A stretch of DNA of 64,000 nucleotides from Candidatus Saccharimonadota bacterium (GCA_002746885.1 PDRS01000005.1:351648-415647); one strand, 5' to 3'; numbered from the stretch's first letter, positions 48,612-58,388 are shown. Numbers and translations are program-made. Notes: generated by a model not told the origin, from the letters alone.

Positions 48612-48644
48612 CAAGAAAACACCCCTTACGGGGTGCTTTCTGCT
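48612..48644. terminator. Intrinsic terminator
   Basis: AAAACACCCC-TTA-CGGGGTGCTTTCT. Confidence 0.7.
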
Positions 48645-48680
48645 AGCTTGCTTCAGTTAGTGTAAATGTCGCTTCTGTTC

Positions 48681-48980
48681 TTATCGCTGCTGCGGTATTC
48701 GTGCTTGTTCAAGGAGGTCAATCACCTTTTTTGCCTCTTTCTCTGATACGAAGCCATCTTCTCCATCTTCTTTCGACCCAATAACTATTCTCCCCAGTGA
48801 GTGTCCAGCAGGGCCACCTACTCGTGAAGTTTTTTTCATCTGAAGACCATCTGGAGATTTAACAATAGAGTAGTTGGTTATCAACCGTTCACCATATACA
48901 TCACCTAGCCATGTTGCGCGAGTTATTCCCGCTATACACCCTTGATCATCTCCAGAAACACCGTCACGAGAACAATGCAC
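48681..48980 (-). CDS. Hypothetical protein; probably the 3' half of one ORF shared with 49031-49432, split at a G7 tract
   Basis: Frame stays open upstream as GGESILGVGRTLRLDDINKGTIGVHCSRDGV. Confidence 0.5.
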   Translation of the reverse strand: MHCSRDGVSGDDQGCIAGITRATWLGDVYGERLITNYSIVKSPDGLQMKKTSRVGGPAGHSLGRIVIGSKEDGEDGFVSEKEAKKVIDLLEQARIPQQR

Positions 48981-49030
48981 GCCAATAGTCCCCTTATTGA
49001 TATCATCAAGTCGAAGCGTCCTACCAACTC

Positions 49031-49432
49031 CTAAGATAGACTCACCCCCCCAGAGGACTTCTCAGTTACCAGGCCAAGCAACGCTTGCACTGTTTCTTCT
49101 GTCGGCGGCTGCATAGCTTCTGGGTCGACAGCAACTTCAGGTTGCGGCTGGTGACCTGGATTGGATGGGTCAGGTTGTTTTTTAACTAGAAAATCATAAT
49201 CATAAGGCATGCTAGTAGCCCCATCGTCAAGCCAAAGCGTTCTACCAGCTTCTGAGCTAGCATGATCCCCAGAGGACAAACCAAGTAACTCCCACGTCAT
49301 TGTTTGCGCGACTTGCGTGAGCGATTGCAGAACTTCTTGCCTGCAGGCGGCAGCTTTAGGGTCGGGGGACAAGTACGGCTGGTGACCTGGATTGGCTGGA
49401 TTGGATGGATTGGGTCGTTCTTGTGATGTCAT
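49031..49432 (-). CDS. Hypothetical protein with repeated (D/A)PSNPGHQP motif; 5' half of the split ORF
   Basis: MTSQERPNPSNPANPGHQPYLSPDPK...DPSNPGHQPQPEVAVDPE...EETVQALLGLVTEKSSGG. Confidence 0.55.
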   Translation of the reverse strand: MTSQERPNPSNPANPGHQPYLSPDPKAAACRQEVLQSLTQVAQTMTWELLGLSSGDHASSEAGRTLWLDDGATSMPYDYDFLVKKQPDPSNPGHQPQPEVAVDPEAMQPPTEETVQALLGLVTEKSSGGVSLS

Positions 49433-49634
49433 GGCTAGAATGATAGCATAAAGATTTCGTAATGTCAATACCCATCAGAGCAGAAGTATCCACCCACCAT
49501 ACATCTTGGACACATTTCACTAAACTAGAAAGGAATAGAAGAGAGACAATATAGAAAGATGACAGACAGTCTATTCAGCGGCTCCTTCTCCTGCGGTGTC
49601 CATATACACTCTCGCACCGCGAGAAATCGCACTA

Positions 49635-51083
49635 TCACGCATAAGGAAAGTACCAAGGACGTCGAGTCGTGTCGTTTCCAGACAACTGCTCCTGCACGAC
49701 CTTGTCATACGTAAACTCGCGCATCCCAGCACACCCAAGCTCAGAGCCAATGCCACTATCTTTAACCACAGACCAAGGGCACGGCGCAAACGACTGCAGA
49801 GGCTCATTAACCCAAACCATGCCAGTGTCACTACGCCGAGTGACATATTCGGCAAAACTCGCGTCATCCGTCCATACAGATAGCCCAAGGCCGTAATTCG
49901 TGCTATTGGCACCGGCAATTGCCTCGTCAATGTTTTCAAACGCAACGAGCTCAACAACGGGTCCAAACACATTTTCTGTCGCCAGCCTAGCATTCTTCGG
50001 TACGTCGCAAAGAACCGTCGGCTGGAAAAAGAAACCTTCCATATCCAGCATTGAGCTGCCACCGCATAGTACCTTGGCGCCCTTGTCTACGGCATCCTGA
50101 ACAATTGAGCTCACAATCTCGAACTGACGCTCATTCGCGATTGGTCCCATATCAACGCCGCCGCTCCAACCAGCACCCACGCGAAGAGCTTTGCTCTGCG
50201 CCACAACCCGAGGAACCAGTTCATCCCACAACGCGCTAGGGATAAACACCCTCTCGACGGAACTACACCATTGACCGCAGTTCGAAAAGGCTCCATACAC
50301 AATCCCAGCTGCCACCAAATCCAAGTTACTGACCGAGGGATCAACAATCAAAGAATCCTTCCCAGAAAGCTCCAACACAGCTTTTCGCAGACGCCGCCCG
50401 CAATCCTGGGCTACTTTTCGACCCGCAACGACGGATCCAGTAAAAGCCACTACGTCTACATCGCTGTTTACCAGCAACTCGCCTGTGGCGCCATCTCCGA
50501 CGACCGTCTGGACAACACCCTCAGGAAAACCTGCCTGATCAAACGCAGCCTGCAAAGCCAAACCACTCTCCGGCGTATATTCCGAAGGCTTAATAATGAC
50601 ACAACAACCGGCCGACAATGCCGGCGCCACAGCCCACACAACCTGCTGGACTGGAGCATTCCAGGGCTTGACCACCGCAACCACTCCGCGGGGTTCCCGA
50701 AGAATTCGCGCACGCTTCTCTGGAAGAGTCAGTCCGGTGAGGTCTAAATCTTCCGGCGCAAGAAACTCCGCAGCGTGGTCGGCAAAATACCGGAAAAACA
50801 CCGCCGACTTAGTCACCTCAGGAACCGATTCGCCGCGAACTCGCCCCATTTCGCGAGTGATCACCTCTGCGATAGCCTCAGCCTCGCCCTCCAAGTAATC
50901 CGCCACTTTATGAAGAAGCTGCGCACGTCTCTCGAACCCCAACATTTTCCATTCAGGAAACGCCCGACGCGCTGACTGCACCGCCTCGGCTACGTCGTCT
51001 TTTCCGGCCGCTACGAAACGTCCAGTCACTTCCTTCGTTGCTGGGTTGACTACGCTGAAATCTCTCTTCACATCTTCCTCCAA
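49635..51083 (-). CDS. NAD(P)-dependent aldehyde dehydrogenase (succinate-semialdehyde dehydrogenase-like)
   Basis: VVKPWNAPVQQVVWAVAPALSAGCCVIIKPSEYTP; VLELSGKDSLIV; FSNCGQWCSSVERVF. Confidence 0.93.
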   Translation of the reverse strand: MEEDVKRDFSVVNPATKEVTGRFVAAGKDDVAEAVQSARRAFPEWKMLGFERRAQLLHKVADYLEGEAEAIAEVITREMGRVRGESVPEVTKSAVFFRYFADHAAEFLAPEDLDLTGLTLPEKRARILREPRGVVAVVKPWNAPVQQVVWAVAPALSAGCCVIIKPSEYTPESGLALQAAFDQAGFPEGVVQTVVGDGATGELLVNSDVDVVAFTGSVVAGRKVAQDCGRRLRKAVLELSGKDSLIVDPSVSNLDLVAAGIVYGAFSNCGQWCSSVERVFIPSALWDELVPRVVAQSKALRVGAGWSGGVDMGPIANERQFEIVSSIVQDAVDKGAKVLCGGSSMLDMEGFFFQPTVLCDVPKNARLATENVFGPVVELVAFENIDEAIAGANSTNYGLGLSVWTDDASFAEYVTRRSDTGMVWVNEPLQSFAPCPWSVVKDSGIGSELGCAGMREFTYDKVVQEQLSGNDTTRRPWYFPYA

Positions 51084-51253
51084 ACCTTTGGCACTGCTTG
51101 CCCTGAAGCTAGCTTACCACGATGAACTCCACCCCGAAAGCAAGCACGGCCATCACGATGCACTGAACCGCAAGACCTAGAAGAACCAGAAAACAGTCTT
51201 CTAACAGTAGTGAAAAAGTGTGATTTTGGTTTTGTATTCGATATGTGTCAACG

Positions 51254-52003
51254 CTAGCGGATGATTCGTCCGCCGTCGACGATCAGTGTTTGGCCGGTCA
51301 CAAAGTCTGAGTCGCTAGAGGCAAAAAACAAAATGACCTTTGCGACATCCTCTGGCGTCGCCAGTCTGCCCATGGGCGTACTCTGCGCCAGTTTGTCGGC
51401 AGTTTCTTTGCTGTAGTTACTCGTAAATAATTCCGTTTCGACCGGGCCGGGCGCCACCGAATTGATCGTAATATTGTACGGGCCAAATTCAGGCGCCAGC
51501 GTCTTCATCAGCGCATCGACACCCGCTTTTGATGCCGCATAAGGCGCACTAGTCAAACTACCGACAATCGAGGAGATAGACGAAACATTGACCACTTTTC
51601 CAGCACGCTGTTCTTTCATAGGTTTGCTCACAGCCTTGATGCAGTTGTAAGTTCCCCGCAGATTGGTTTCCATGTTTTTGTCCCACGCGTCTGGAGTCGT
51701 TTCGTCGAACGGCTGCGGGATCAAAATGCCGGCGTTGTTAACGAGAATATCGATTCGGCCGAAGTCTTCGATGATTTTTTGCATCATCGCGGCAACATCA
51801 TCGCCATCGGCCACGTCGCACTGCATCGCGACAGCCTCGCCGCCACGCTCTTTGATTTCGTCCACGACAGCATGCGCCGCTTTTTCAGAAGAATGATAAT
51901 TGACGACGACCGTGGCGCCTTCTTGCGCGAGCAGGCGCGCAGTGGCTCTGCCGATGCCTTTGCCCGCGCCAGTAACTAGGGCTATTTTGTTGGTTAGTTT
52001 CAT
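51254..52003 (-). CDS. SDR-family 3-oxoacyl-ACP reductase-like protein
   Basis: MKLTNKIALVTGAGKGIGRATARLLAQEGATVVV; NNAGI; YAASKAGVDALMKTLAPEFGPYNITINSVAPGPVET; GGAGG upstream. Confidence 0.92.
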   Translation of the reverse strand: MKLTNKIALVTGAGKGIGRATARLLAQEGATVVVNYHSSEKAAHAVVDEIKERGGEAVAMQCDVADGDDVAAMMQKIIEDFGRIDILVNNAGILIPQPFDETTPDAWDKNMETNLRGTYNCIKAVSKPMKEQRAGKVVNVSSISSIVGSLTSAPYAASKAGVDALMKTLAPEFGPYNITINSVAPGPVETELFTSNYSKETADKLAQSTPMGRLATPEDVAKVILFFASSDSDFVTGQTLIVDGGRIIR

Positions 52004-52111
52004 GCGACCTCCCTCGATGTTGGCAATGTTTGACGATTGGTTATTATACCGCGCAGCACCTACCGTACGCAAAGAAGCCCACGAGCCGAGGAAGCCGCGC
52101 CGTCTTGTTCA

Positions 52112-52154
52112 AAATCGGAGTTAAATCGGATTTAACTCGGAGTTAACTCCGATT
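52112..52154. repeat. Nested inverted repeat upstream of two divergent genes
   Basis: AAATCGGAGTTAA-atcggatttaactcggag-TTAACTCCGATTT, with internal copies of the same half-site. Confidence 0.85.
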
Positions 52155-52290
52155 TCGAACTGCGCACAAACACAACTACCTCTCCTACGGGTTTGCAAAG
52201 CCGAGTATTTACGCGGTGCAATCCAGACTGACCCAACGCGAACGGTGCATAACTATTCGCGATCCACTCGGCAGGAAGTATACTTAGGGC

Positions 52291-52794
52291 ATGAGCAAGA
52301 TTTACTACGGCCACTCCTGGAACACAATGCTAAAGAAAGTTCGCGAACCCATTTCCGAACACGAGGCACGCCTGCGCTTCGAGCAGGGCCCGTGGTTTAC
52401 CGTCGTTAGCCTGTCCGAGCCTTCGTCGCCAGCTCCCGATTTCGCGATCGAGCTGCTGCCTCAGTTTGAGTTTGCCCGCGTGATTTTCTACACCGATGCA
52501 GGCTCGATAGCCAGAATCCACGATTTTGAGCCGCACGACGGTCAGCTCTTCATGGTTTCATCAACGACTTACACATACCCCGACGACTCCTACTATGGGC
52601 AAAGCAAGGCAAATGTGGTCGTAACTATCATGTATTCGCCCGACGGCAAAGCCACCTTGACCAAGGACGATGTGAGCAATCCGCAAGTGACCCAGGAAAC
52701 GCGGACCGATGTAGATGTTTCTGCGAACTGGGAGCCGATTCCTGAGTTTGGTGATTGGGATGGTCTCGCACGGTGTGATCGCTGGCGGGAGTAA
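52291..52794 (+). CDS. Hypothetical protein
   Basis: 167-aa ORF, ATG 6 nt after TATACT; MSKIYYGHSWNTMLKKVREPISEHEARLRFEQGPWFTVVSL. Confidence 0.7.
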   Translation: MSKIYYGHSWNTMLKKVREPISEHEARLRFEQGPWFTVVSLSEPSSPAPDFAIELLPQFEFARVIFYTDAGSIARIHDFEPHDGQLFMVSSTTYTYPDDSYYGQSKANVVVTIMYSPDGKATLTKDDVSNPQVTQETRTDVDVSANWEPIPEFGDWDGLARCDRWRE

Positions 52795-52881
52795 GGTCAA
52801 CCACCGAGCGCGCAAAACCGCCATTACTGAACCCAGAAAACAGCCTCCCTAGCAACGTCAGTAGTGCTAATCGCAGTGCGC

Positions 52882-53343
52882 TTAGCGCGCGTCTTTTTTG
52901 GCCAACAACTTGCGCCATTTTCTCTGGCGGTGGGCGTAGAATAGCGTTGCCCACGCGTAGACAAACGGCGTTTTCCAGCCAGCGAATAGTTCGATTCTGT
53001 CGGTGTAGCTCGTTCTGTCGCCATCAAGTTCACGAAGGATGATTTCGTGATTCCAGACCGGTACGTGGCGGTTGCTCTCGTTGGTATATATTCTGTTCGG
53101 ATCAAACGCAACCACGCGTATAGTGTGCTGGCCAAATGGTATGATGCCAAATAATTTGGCTCGAAATACAAACGTTTCGCCCGCCCGCCACCGCAAGTCA
53201 TCCGCTGCATCCACCGGCGCAAAATAGATGTACGGCGCGGCTATGTATTGCAGCGTCCTCAGCTCCCCGAGCAGCGCAAACACACAGCTCTTTGGCGCCG
53301 GCAAGACTGTGCTTCGCTCGACTAGCTTACTGACTCGGCTCAT
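52882..53343 (-). CDS. SRPBCC-like domain protein
   Basis: VERSTVLPAPKSCVFALLGELRTLQYIAAPYIYFAPVDAADDLRWRAGETFVFRAKLFGIIPFGQHTIRV. Confidence 0.7.
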   Translation of the reverse strand: MSRVSKLVERSTVLPAPKSCVFALLGELRTLQYIAAPYIYFAPVDAADDLRWRAGETFVFRAKLFGIIPFGQHTIRVVAFDPNRIYTNESNRHVPVWNHEIILRELDGDRTSYTDRIELFAGWKTPFVYAWATLFYAHRQRKWRKLLAKKDAR

Positions 53344-53704
53344 TTTTCCCTGTTTTTCTAGCGGAGATTAGGTTTGGCGTATCGTTTTCGTGTTCCGCTT
53401 CATTTTGTCGTTCGACTTGGTATAGAAACAGCGGAAGCCCCGCCGACACGCCAATGACCAGCGTGGCGATTATCGGTAAAACGTAGTGCTGAACGTCTTT
53501 TTTACGCTGCATGATATAAATACACAGCACGATAATCGATATCGCCACATCATAGACAAAAAACCGGCTCATCCTACTGGCAAACATCTGCTCAGCCATC
53601 AACGAGACGTCAAAACCGTTTGCCGCGATGAAGCCGCCAAATTCCCAGTAGGGAAAAATCGTCCCGATGAGAAAGAGTAGTAGATAGAGATGTGTTCGCT
53701 TCAT
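53327..53704 (-). CDS. DUF2834-like small membrane protein
   Basis: MKRTHLYLLLFLIGTIFPYWEFGGFIAANGFDVSLMAEQMFASRMSRFFVYDVAISIIVLCIYI. Confidence 0.75.
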   Translation of the reverse strand: MKRTHLYLLLFLIGTIFPYWEFGGFIAANGFDVSLMAEQMFASRMSRFFVYDVAISIIVLCIYIMQRKKDVQHYVLPIIATLVIGVSAGLPLFLYQVERQNEAEHENDTPNLISARKTGKNEPSQ

Positions 53705-53839
53705 TGTTTTGTACAACCCACCATAAGGTTCAGTTTTCATTATAGCGGATACGAATGTTAGGGTCTAAAATCCAGAAAGAAACCCTCTGGCGGTAGCGAA
53801 AAGTACGAGCCGAGCCAACGGCTCGCCGACGAAAGAGAG

Positions 53840-54535
53840 CTATGAAGCCTTTAAGTGCATCTGTTGCAATGTTTTCATGAGTGGCAAAAGCTTTCGCGAA
53901 TACTGTTCGTAGGCTTGGACGCGACTCAGCGTACGAGGAGTGTACTGCGCAAACAATAACCGCAAGAACTTGATCGTCCCCGTATCAAACGACCCGTCAT
54001 CTCGCAGGCAAAATGCCGCCGCCTCGTAGTCAAACTCGTAGCGTTTGTTTGCCTGCAGTTTTGCGCCTGCTGTATTGGTTTGCATATTTGGCGTGTGGCC
54101 GGCAAGACGAATGAGTTGGGCGCGAAACCAAAGTCCCACGCAATCCGCCGACACATCGTAGTCGTCAAGCGCAGCAAATGCATGTTCGAGCAAGTCATAA
54201 TACGCTCGTTCGAGCGCATCTTCTGTCACTCGATGGAGCAAAGCTATGAGCTCGTACCCAAGCATAGTGCGATTTATGTCTCGCACGATGCCTTCGTAGT
54301 GCCGCACCAGGCGCGACGAAACCAGCGTACTCACACTGCCCCGCCCTGGCAAATACGTAATTTCACTGGTGCTAAAAAGTTCTATACCGCCCGCCAGCTT
54401 GCTTTTTACCTTGCGCACCCCTTTTGCCATAAGACTCAACTTTCCAACGTCTGGCGTCAAAACCGTAATAATACGGTCGGCTTCGCCATAATTCACTCGG
54501 GTGAGCACGATTGCCGTAGTGCGTTTTTGCTTCAT
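53840..54535 (-). CDS. recO: DNA repair protein RecO
   Basis: KQKRTTAIVLTRVNYGEADRIITVLTPDVGKLSLMAKGVRKVKSKLAGGIELFS. Confidence 0.92.
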   Translation of the reverse strand: MKQKRTTAIVLTRVNYGEADRIITVLTPDVGKLSLMAKGVRKVKSKLAGGIELFSTSEITYLPGRGSVSTLVSSRLVRHYEGIVRDINRTMLGYELIALLHRVTEDALERAYYDLLEHAFAALDDYDVSADCVGLWFRAQLIRLAGHTPNMQTNTAGAKLQANKRYEFDYEAAAFCLRDDGSFDTGTIKFLRLLFAQYTPRTLSRVQAYEQYSRKLLPLMKTLQQMHLKAS

Positions 54536-54912
54536 GCGCGCGACCGCTCCGTCTGCGCGACAGCTTCGCAAAGCTGCCTTATGCAAACATGCGACTTGAC
54601 GAAAACGGTGTGCACATCGAGATCGCGCTGGAGCGCTTCGTTTGCACCGGCATGAGGATTGAGATATGAAACAAGCAGTATAACTGGTATATCACGCCAC
54701 TCGCTGTAGCTCCGAAACTCATACAAAAACTCAATACCATTGTGCCGCGCCATGTCATACGCCAAAACGACCGCGTCAGGCTGTGTTCTGTCGGCCTCGC
54801 CGACCGCTTGCTGCGCAGTGCGCACGCAAACGGTACTGTGACCGTCTTCCTGCAAGCCCGCCGCATACGTTTTGGCGAGCACAACATCTGGTTCAACGAC
54901 GAGTACATGCAT
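54532..54912 (-). CDS. Degenerate receiver (pseudo-response regulator)
   Basis: MHVLVVEPDVVLAKTYAAGLQEDGH...PDAVVLAYDMARHNGIEFLYEF; expected phospho-Asp position appears to be Ala. Confidence 0.75.
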   Translation of the reverse strand: MHVLVVEPDVVLAKTYAAGLQEDGHSTVCVRTAQQAVGEADRTQPDAVVLAYDMARHNGIEFLYEFRSYSEWRDIPVILLVSYLNPHAGANEALQRDLDVHTVFVKSHVCIRQLCEAVAQTERSRA

Positions 54913-54914
54913 AG

Positions 54915-55667
54915 CTACACCAACTGTAACTGCCGACAACGAGGCAACGTCGCCGCCAAGCCCGACGCATTATGATACCGCGCAACATGAAGCGTACTGG
55001 CAACCGCCGAAAGCAGACCATCAGCAATAAACACACCTGTCGCTGGACCGCTCACCAGCTCGCCATAAGGCTGTTGCGTCCAGCCGCCGAGCTGACGCGC
55101 ACGGCGCAACGCTTGAGTAGTCAGTTGCATGCGCTGGCTATACCAGCCCGTCACTACGCCGTATCTACTTCGGTGAGCGCCCAGTCGAACGACTTGGTTT
55201 TCTTCACCGCTTTCGGATTGCGCAGCAATAAAAACCTGCCCCAAGCTCAGTAGCGCCGACTGCATAATAGCCCTGTCTGTAATAACTGGCTCAAGCCGAG
55301 CGGGTACATCTACTTCAAGCGAAACGTGTAGCTGTTTTGCATACGGCTGAAGCAACTGCAACGTCTCTGGAAGCACGCTCGTCAGGGCAACTGGTTCCAG
55401 CTCTGGCTCAGCCGTGCCGCCATGCAGCCGCATCATCAGCGTATAGCTTTCGAGTAATTGCAACGACGCGCGGCTAATGTCTTGCACCGCCTGCCACCGC
55501 TCACTCTGGCTGTCGGTCGGCATACCGCCCGCCTGCTCACTCAACAGCGCCAGCTGTAACATGGCATGATTAACACCCTCAGCCAAACTCACAAAGAGTT
55601 TTTCCTGTTCGTTAAAAGCTTTGGACTGCCGACTTTTCCCCTGCACTGCTACCCTCTCGCTGTACAA
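54915..55667 (-). CDS. Degenerate histidine kinase-like protein
   Basis: DHp-like helix with FVSLAEGVNHAMLQL and ATPase-like end GPATGVFIADGLLSAVASTLHVARYHNASGLAATLP; N-box Asn not recognisable (ALLSLGQVFIAAQ). Confidence 0.65.
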   Translation of the reverse strand: MYSERVAVQGKSRQSKAFNEQEKLFVSLAEGVNHAMLQLALLSEQAGGMPTDSQSERWQAVQDISRASLQLLESYTLMMRLHGGTAEPELEPVALTSVLPETLQLLQPYAKQLHVSLEVDVPARLEPVITDRAIMQSALLSLGQVFIAAQSESGEENQVVRLGAHRSRYGVVTGWYSQRMQLTTQALRRARQLGGWTQQPYGELVSGPATGVFIADGLLSAVASTLHVARYHNASGLAATLPRCRQLQLV

Positions 55668-55718
55668 ACTACTGAGTAGTAGTATAGCCGAGGAGCTGGC
55701 GCGTGGATATTGTGAAAA

Positions 55719-56387
55719 TTATGGCGAGAAGCTCGCGTTTGGCAAAATAATCTTGCTGAAGTCCGCATTAAACTGATTCGACTCTATCCAAAGTTTCAGC
55801 GTCTTGTCTCGCACCGGAAGCACCACCATGCTACCCTGTTTTGTTGGTGTCAACTGACCGTCAATCCGCACACCAACTTGCGTCGGTGTTTTTGGCAGTG
55901 CGTAGGGAGTTACTGTCACTTTCCCCTGTTTTTGCAGCCCTTTAAACTGAGCCATTGTTTGACTGTATGAAGTCGACACAATCTGTGCGCGAAGCGCAAA
56001 AACCGACTTTCGGTCGGTTGCCGACGGTACGTAGTCGGGGTTAAAGTACGCGTCGAGCGGCTGCCCTGATTTCGTTACGATATATGCGCTCCACGTTTTG
56101 GGATAGCTAATAGTTACGCTGCCGTACGTTTCTGGTCCGACGTATGTTTTCAGCGGCCGTTTGGCTGCCTCTGCGTAGTCTGCCGCGTCTTTCGCCTGCA
56201 CTTCTTTCGTATTTTGCGCAACTGCGGCTTTAATTTTTTCGGCAACATTGTTTTTATAATCTTGACGACCCAAAAACGCCCATATACCAAACCCGAGCGC
56301 CGCAACCAAAAAAACGCTCAGCAAAACCACCGTCACAAGAACTACGGTTGATCCCTGTTCATTTTTTGTATACTTCATACCGCTCAT
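55719..56387 (-). CDS. Hypothetical membrane-anchored protein
   Basis: MSGMKYTKNEQGSTVVLVTVVLLSVFLVAALGFGIWAFLGRQ; start moved downstream from the ORF track. Confidence 0.7.
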   Translation of the reverse strand: MSGMKYTKNEQGSTVVLVTVVLLSVFLVAALGFGIWAFLGRQDYKNNVAEKIKAAVAQNTKEVQAKDAADYAEAAKRPLKTYVGPETYGSVTISYPKTWSAYIVTKSGQPLDAYFNPDYVPSATDRKSVFALRAQIVSTSYSQTMAQFKGLQKQGKVTVTPYALPKTPTQVGVRIDGQLTPTKQGSMVVLPVRDKTLKLWIESNQFNADFSKIILPNASFSP

Positions 56388-56574
56388 GGTAGCGCATTTT
56401 CCACCCCTAACGCAAGCAAATCCGAGCTGCCGCAAGAGCACACCCTCTGACGCTTTGCCGCAAGCGTACCAAAACCAAGAGAAAGACCTGCCAAGAAACT
56501 GGACCGCCGAAAAAGCAAACCACCAGGAAAATGCACAACCGCGTGCGCATATGGATCGGCGCCTTCGCCTCACC

Positions 56575-57051
56575 TCAGTACCGGTAGAGGAAAACGGCAT
56601 TTTTCTCGGCAGCAACAGCTTTTCCTGGCACCGTAAACGCCACACTCACGAGCGGTTTTTTGTAAACCTTCATGCGTTCATCAAGCCGCTGCATGTACTT
56701 GTCCAAGAGAAAAACGAAAACACCGTCGGCTGGCGGCCACGGCGTACGCCAAAAGTTTGCCCAACGTACCGTCACCATGCTGCGGTATTTGCGCGTTTTC
56801 CAAAGCGCCACGAGCACAAGCACGGGATTGATTTCAAAACCGATAGCTTTATACCCTTCCCGCGCAGCGGCCAGCAGCACCTTGCCGTCTCCGCAGCCAA
56901 GCTCTAGGACCGTCTGCCCTGGCTTCAGACGCAGCAGTGCAAACGCGGCCTGTACCTGCGGCGACATAGTTGGCAGGTACGGAGCACCAAAAAACACCAC
57001 CGCACCGAACAGCAACAACACAAACCCTCCAGCCCAAACAAGCCATTCCAC
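56575..57051 (-). CDS. Membrane-anchored class I SAM methyltransferase
   Basis: LLRLKPGQTVLELGCGDGKVLLAAAREGYKAIGFEINPVL. Confidence 0.85.
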   Translation of the reverse strand: MEWLVWAGGFVLLLFGAVVFFGAPYLPTMSPQVQAAFALLRLKPGQTVLELGCGDGKVLLAAAREGYKAIGFEINPVLVLVALWKTRKYRSMVTVRWANFWRTPWPPADGVFVFLLDKYMQRLDERMKVYKKPLVSVAFTVPGKAVAAEKNAVFLYRY

Positions 57052-57252
57052 CTACGCGTCCTGCAACTGTTTTTTTACTTCGTTTTCAGCGTGCTTCAAA
57101 TAGTCTTCAATATCTGCTACGAGCGCCTTGCCCGCCGCGTGCAGCTGCAAAGCCTTATCAAGCGGAACGTCTTCGCCCTGAAGTTGTGCGAGAATCCGCT
57201 CCAGTTCCTCTGTTTTTGCCGCATAGTCAAACTGTACAAATGTTTTACTCAC
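57052..57252 (-). CDS. xseB: Exodeoxyribonuclease VII small subunit
   Basis: FDYAAKTEELERILAQLQGEDVPLDKALQLHAAGKALVADIEDYLKHAENEV; overlaps the xseA stop (ATGA). Confidence 0.9.
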   Translation of the reverse strand: MSKTFVQFDYAAKTEELERILAQLQGEDVPLDKALQLHAAGKALVADIEDYLKHAENEVKKQLQDA

Positions 57253-58388
57253 TTTTTCCCTTTCTTCGTTGCGATTGATTTTACCTGAGACATAGCTTCT
57301 CCATCTGAAAACATTATCCGAACCTCTGAACCAGACTGTAGCTGCGCCGCCCGCGTAACGACCTGCGACCCCGCTCGCACCAGCGCATAACCTTGCCGAA
57401 GCGGCCTGCGAGGATCATATGCCGCTAGCAATTGCAGTGCGGTCTGCTGTTTCTGTCGAGCAACTACGGCAACATGCTGCAGCTCATCATCAAGCCGCCC
57501 AGCTAGCACTGCTAGTTCGTTTCGCTGCTGCGCGAGTATCTGAGCAAGGTGCTCGTCGAGCCATTTTCTACGAGTATACAAATGGCGAAGCTCCTCTTTG
57601 CGGTCTGACACAAGCACCTCCGCGGCATTACTCGGCGTGCTGGCGCGGCGGTCCGCCGCCAGCTCCGCAAGACAGGTGTCGACCTCATGGCCGATTGCTA
57701 CCAAGGTCGGCGTACGGCTCGCCGCCACCGCTCGCACAACTCGTTCATCGTTCCACGCCGCCAAATCTTCAGCACTGCCGCCGCCCCGAACCAGCACTAC
57801 CACTTCCGGCGGCTCGCTTGCTTCGTTTGCCTGTTTCAGCGCAGTGGCGATCTCACCAGGCGCTCGTTCACCCTGAACGAAAACATTGTAGTGCATAATC
57901 TGCAGACCGCCCCATCGCGCATGTATAATCTTCACAAAATCCGCATACGCCGCAGAGTCGCCCGCCGTTATCAGCGCAATTCGCCGCGGCACTTGCGGCA
58001 ACGAACGTTTGCGCGCTGGGTCGAACAGACCTTCTTTTTCAAGCTTTGCCGCCAGCAAATCTGCCGCACGCTTGAGCGCCCCTTCGCCCACAGGCTGTAT
58101 AGACTGCGCCTGAAAACTAAAGTTGTACAGCGGATGCAGCCGCGGCGAACCGCCCACCCGCACCACCATGCCGTCTTCAAGCGGCCCAGACAGCGCGTAC
58201 ACTGTCGCAAAACATTTGAGGCTGGCCGCCTCGTCCTTGAGATCAAAGTAGACCCATTTGTTTTTGCTAACTCGAAAATTACTCAGCTCTCCCTCAACCT
58301 CGACATAGGGATACGCGAAGTCCAGCGTTTGGTTCAGCGACGCGACAAAGTCGCTAACCGAAAAGCGAACCGAAACGACATCTTTCAT
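57249..58388 (-). CDS. xseA: Exodeoxyribonuclease VII large subunit
   Basis: FSVSDFVASLNQTLDFAYPYVEVEGELSNFRVSKNKWVYFDLKDEAASLKCFA...VVLVRGGGSAEDLAAWNDERVVRAVAASRTPTLVAIGHEVDTCLAELAADRRASTPSNAAE. Confidence 0.96.
   Translation of the reverse strand: MKDVVSVRFSVSDFVASLNQTLDFAYPYVEVEGELSNFRVSKNKWVYFDLKDEAASLKCFATVYALSGPLEDGMVVRVGGSPRLHPLYNFSFQAQSIQPVGEGALKRAADLLAAKLEKEGLFDPARKRSLPQVPRRIALITAGDSAAYADFVKIIHARWGGLQIMHYNVFVQGERAPGEIATALKQANEASEPPEVVVLVRGGGSAEDLAAWNDERVVRAVAASRTPTLVAIGHEVDTCLAELAADRRASTPSNAAEVLVSDRKEELRHLYTRRKWLDEHLAQILAQQRNELAVLAGRLDDELQHVAVVARQKQQTALQLLAAYDPRRPLRQGYALVRAGSQVVTRAAQLQSGSEVRIMFSDGEAMSQVKSIATKKGKK

Noticed and set aside
49300-49430. GGATTGG tandem motif as a DNA repeat array
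   Set aside because: Only a few copies, explained by codons for the NPSNPANPGHQP segment of the hypothetical protein.
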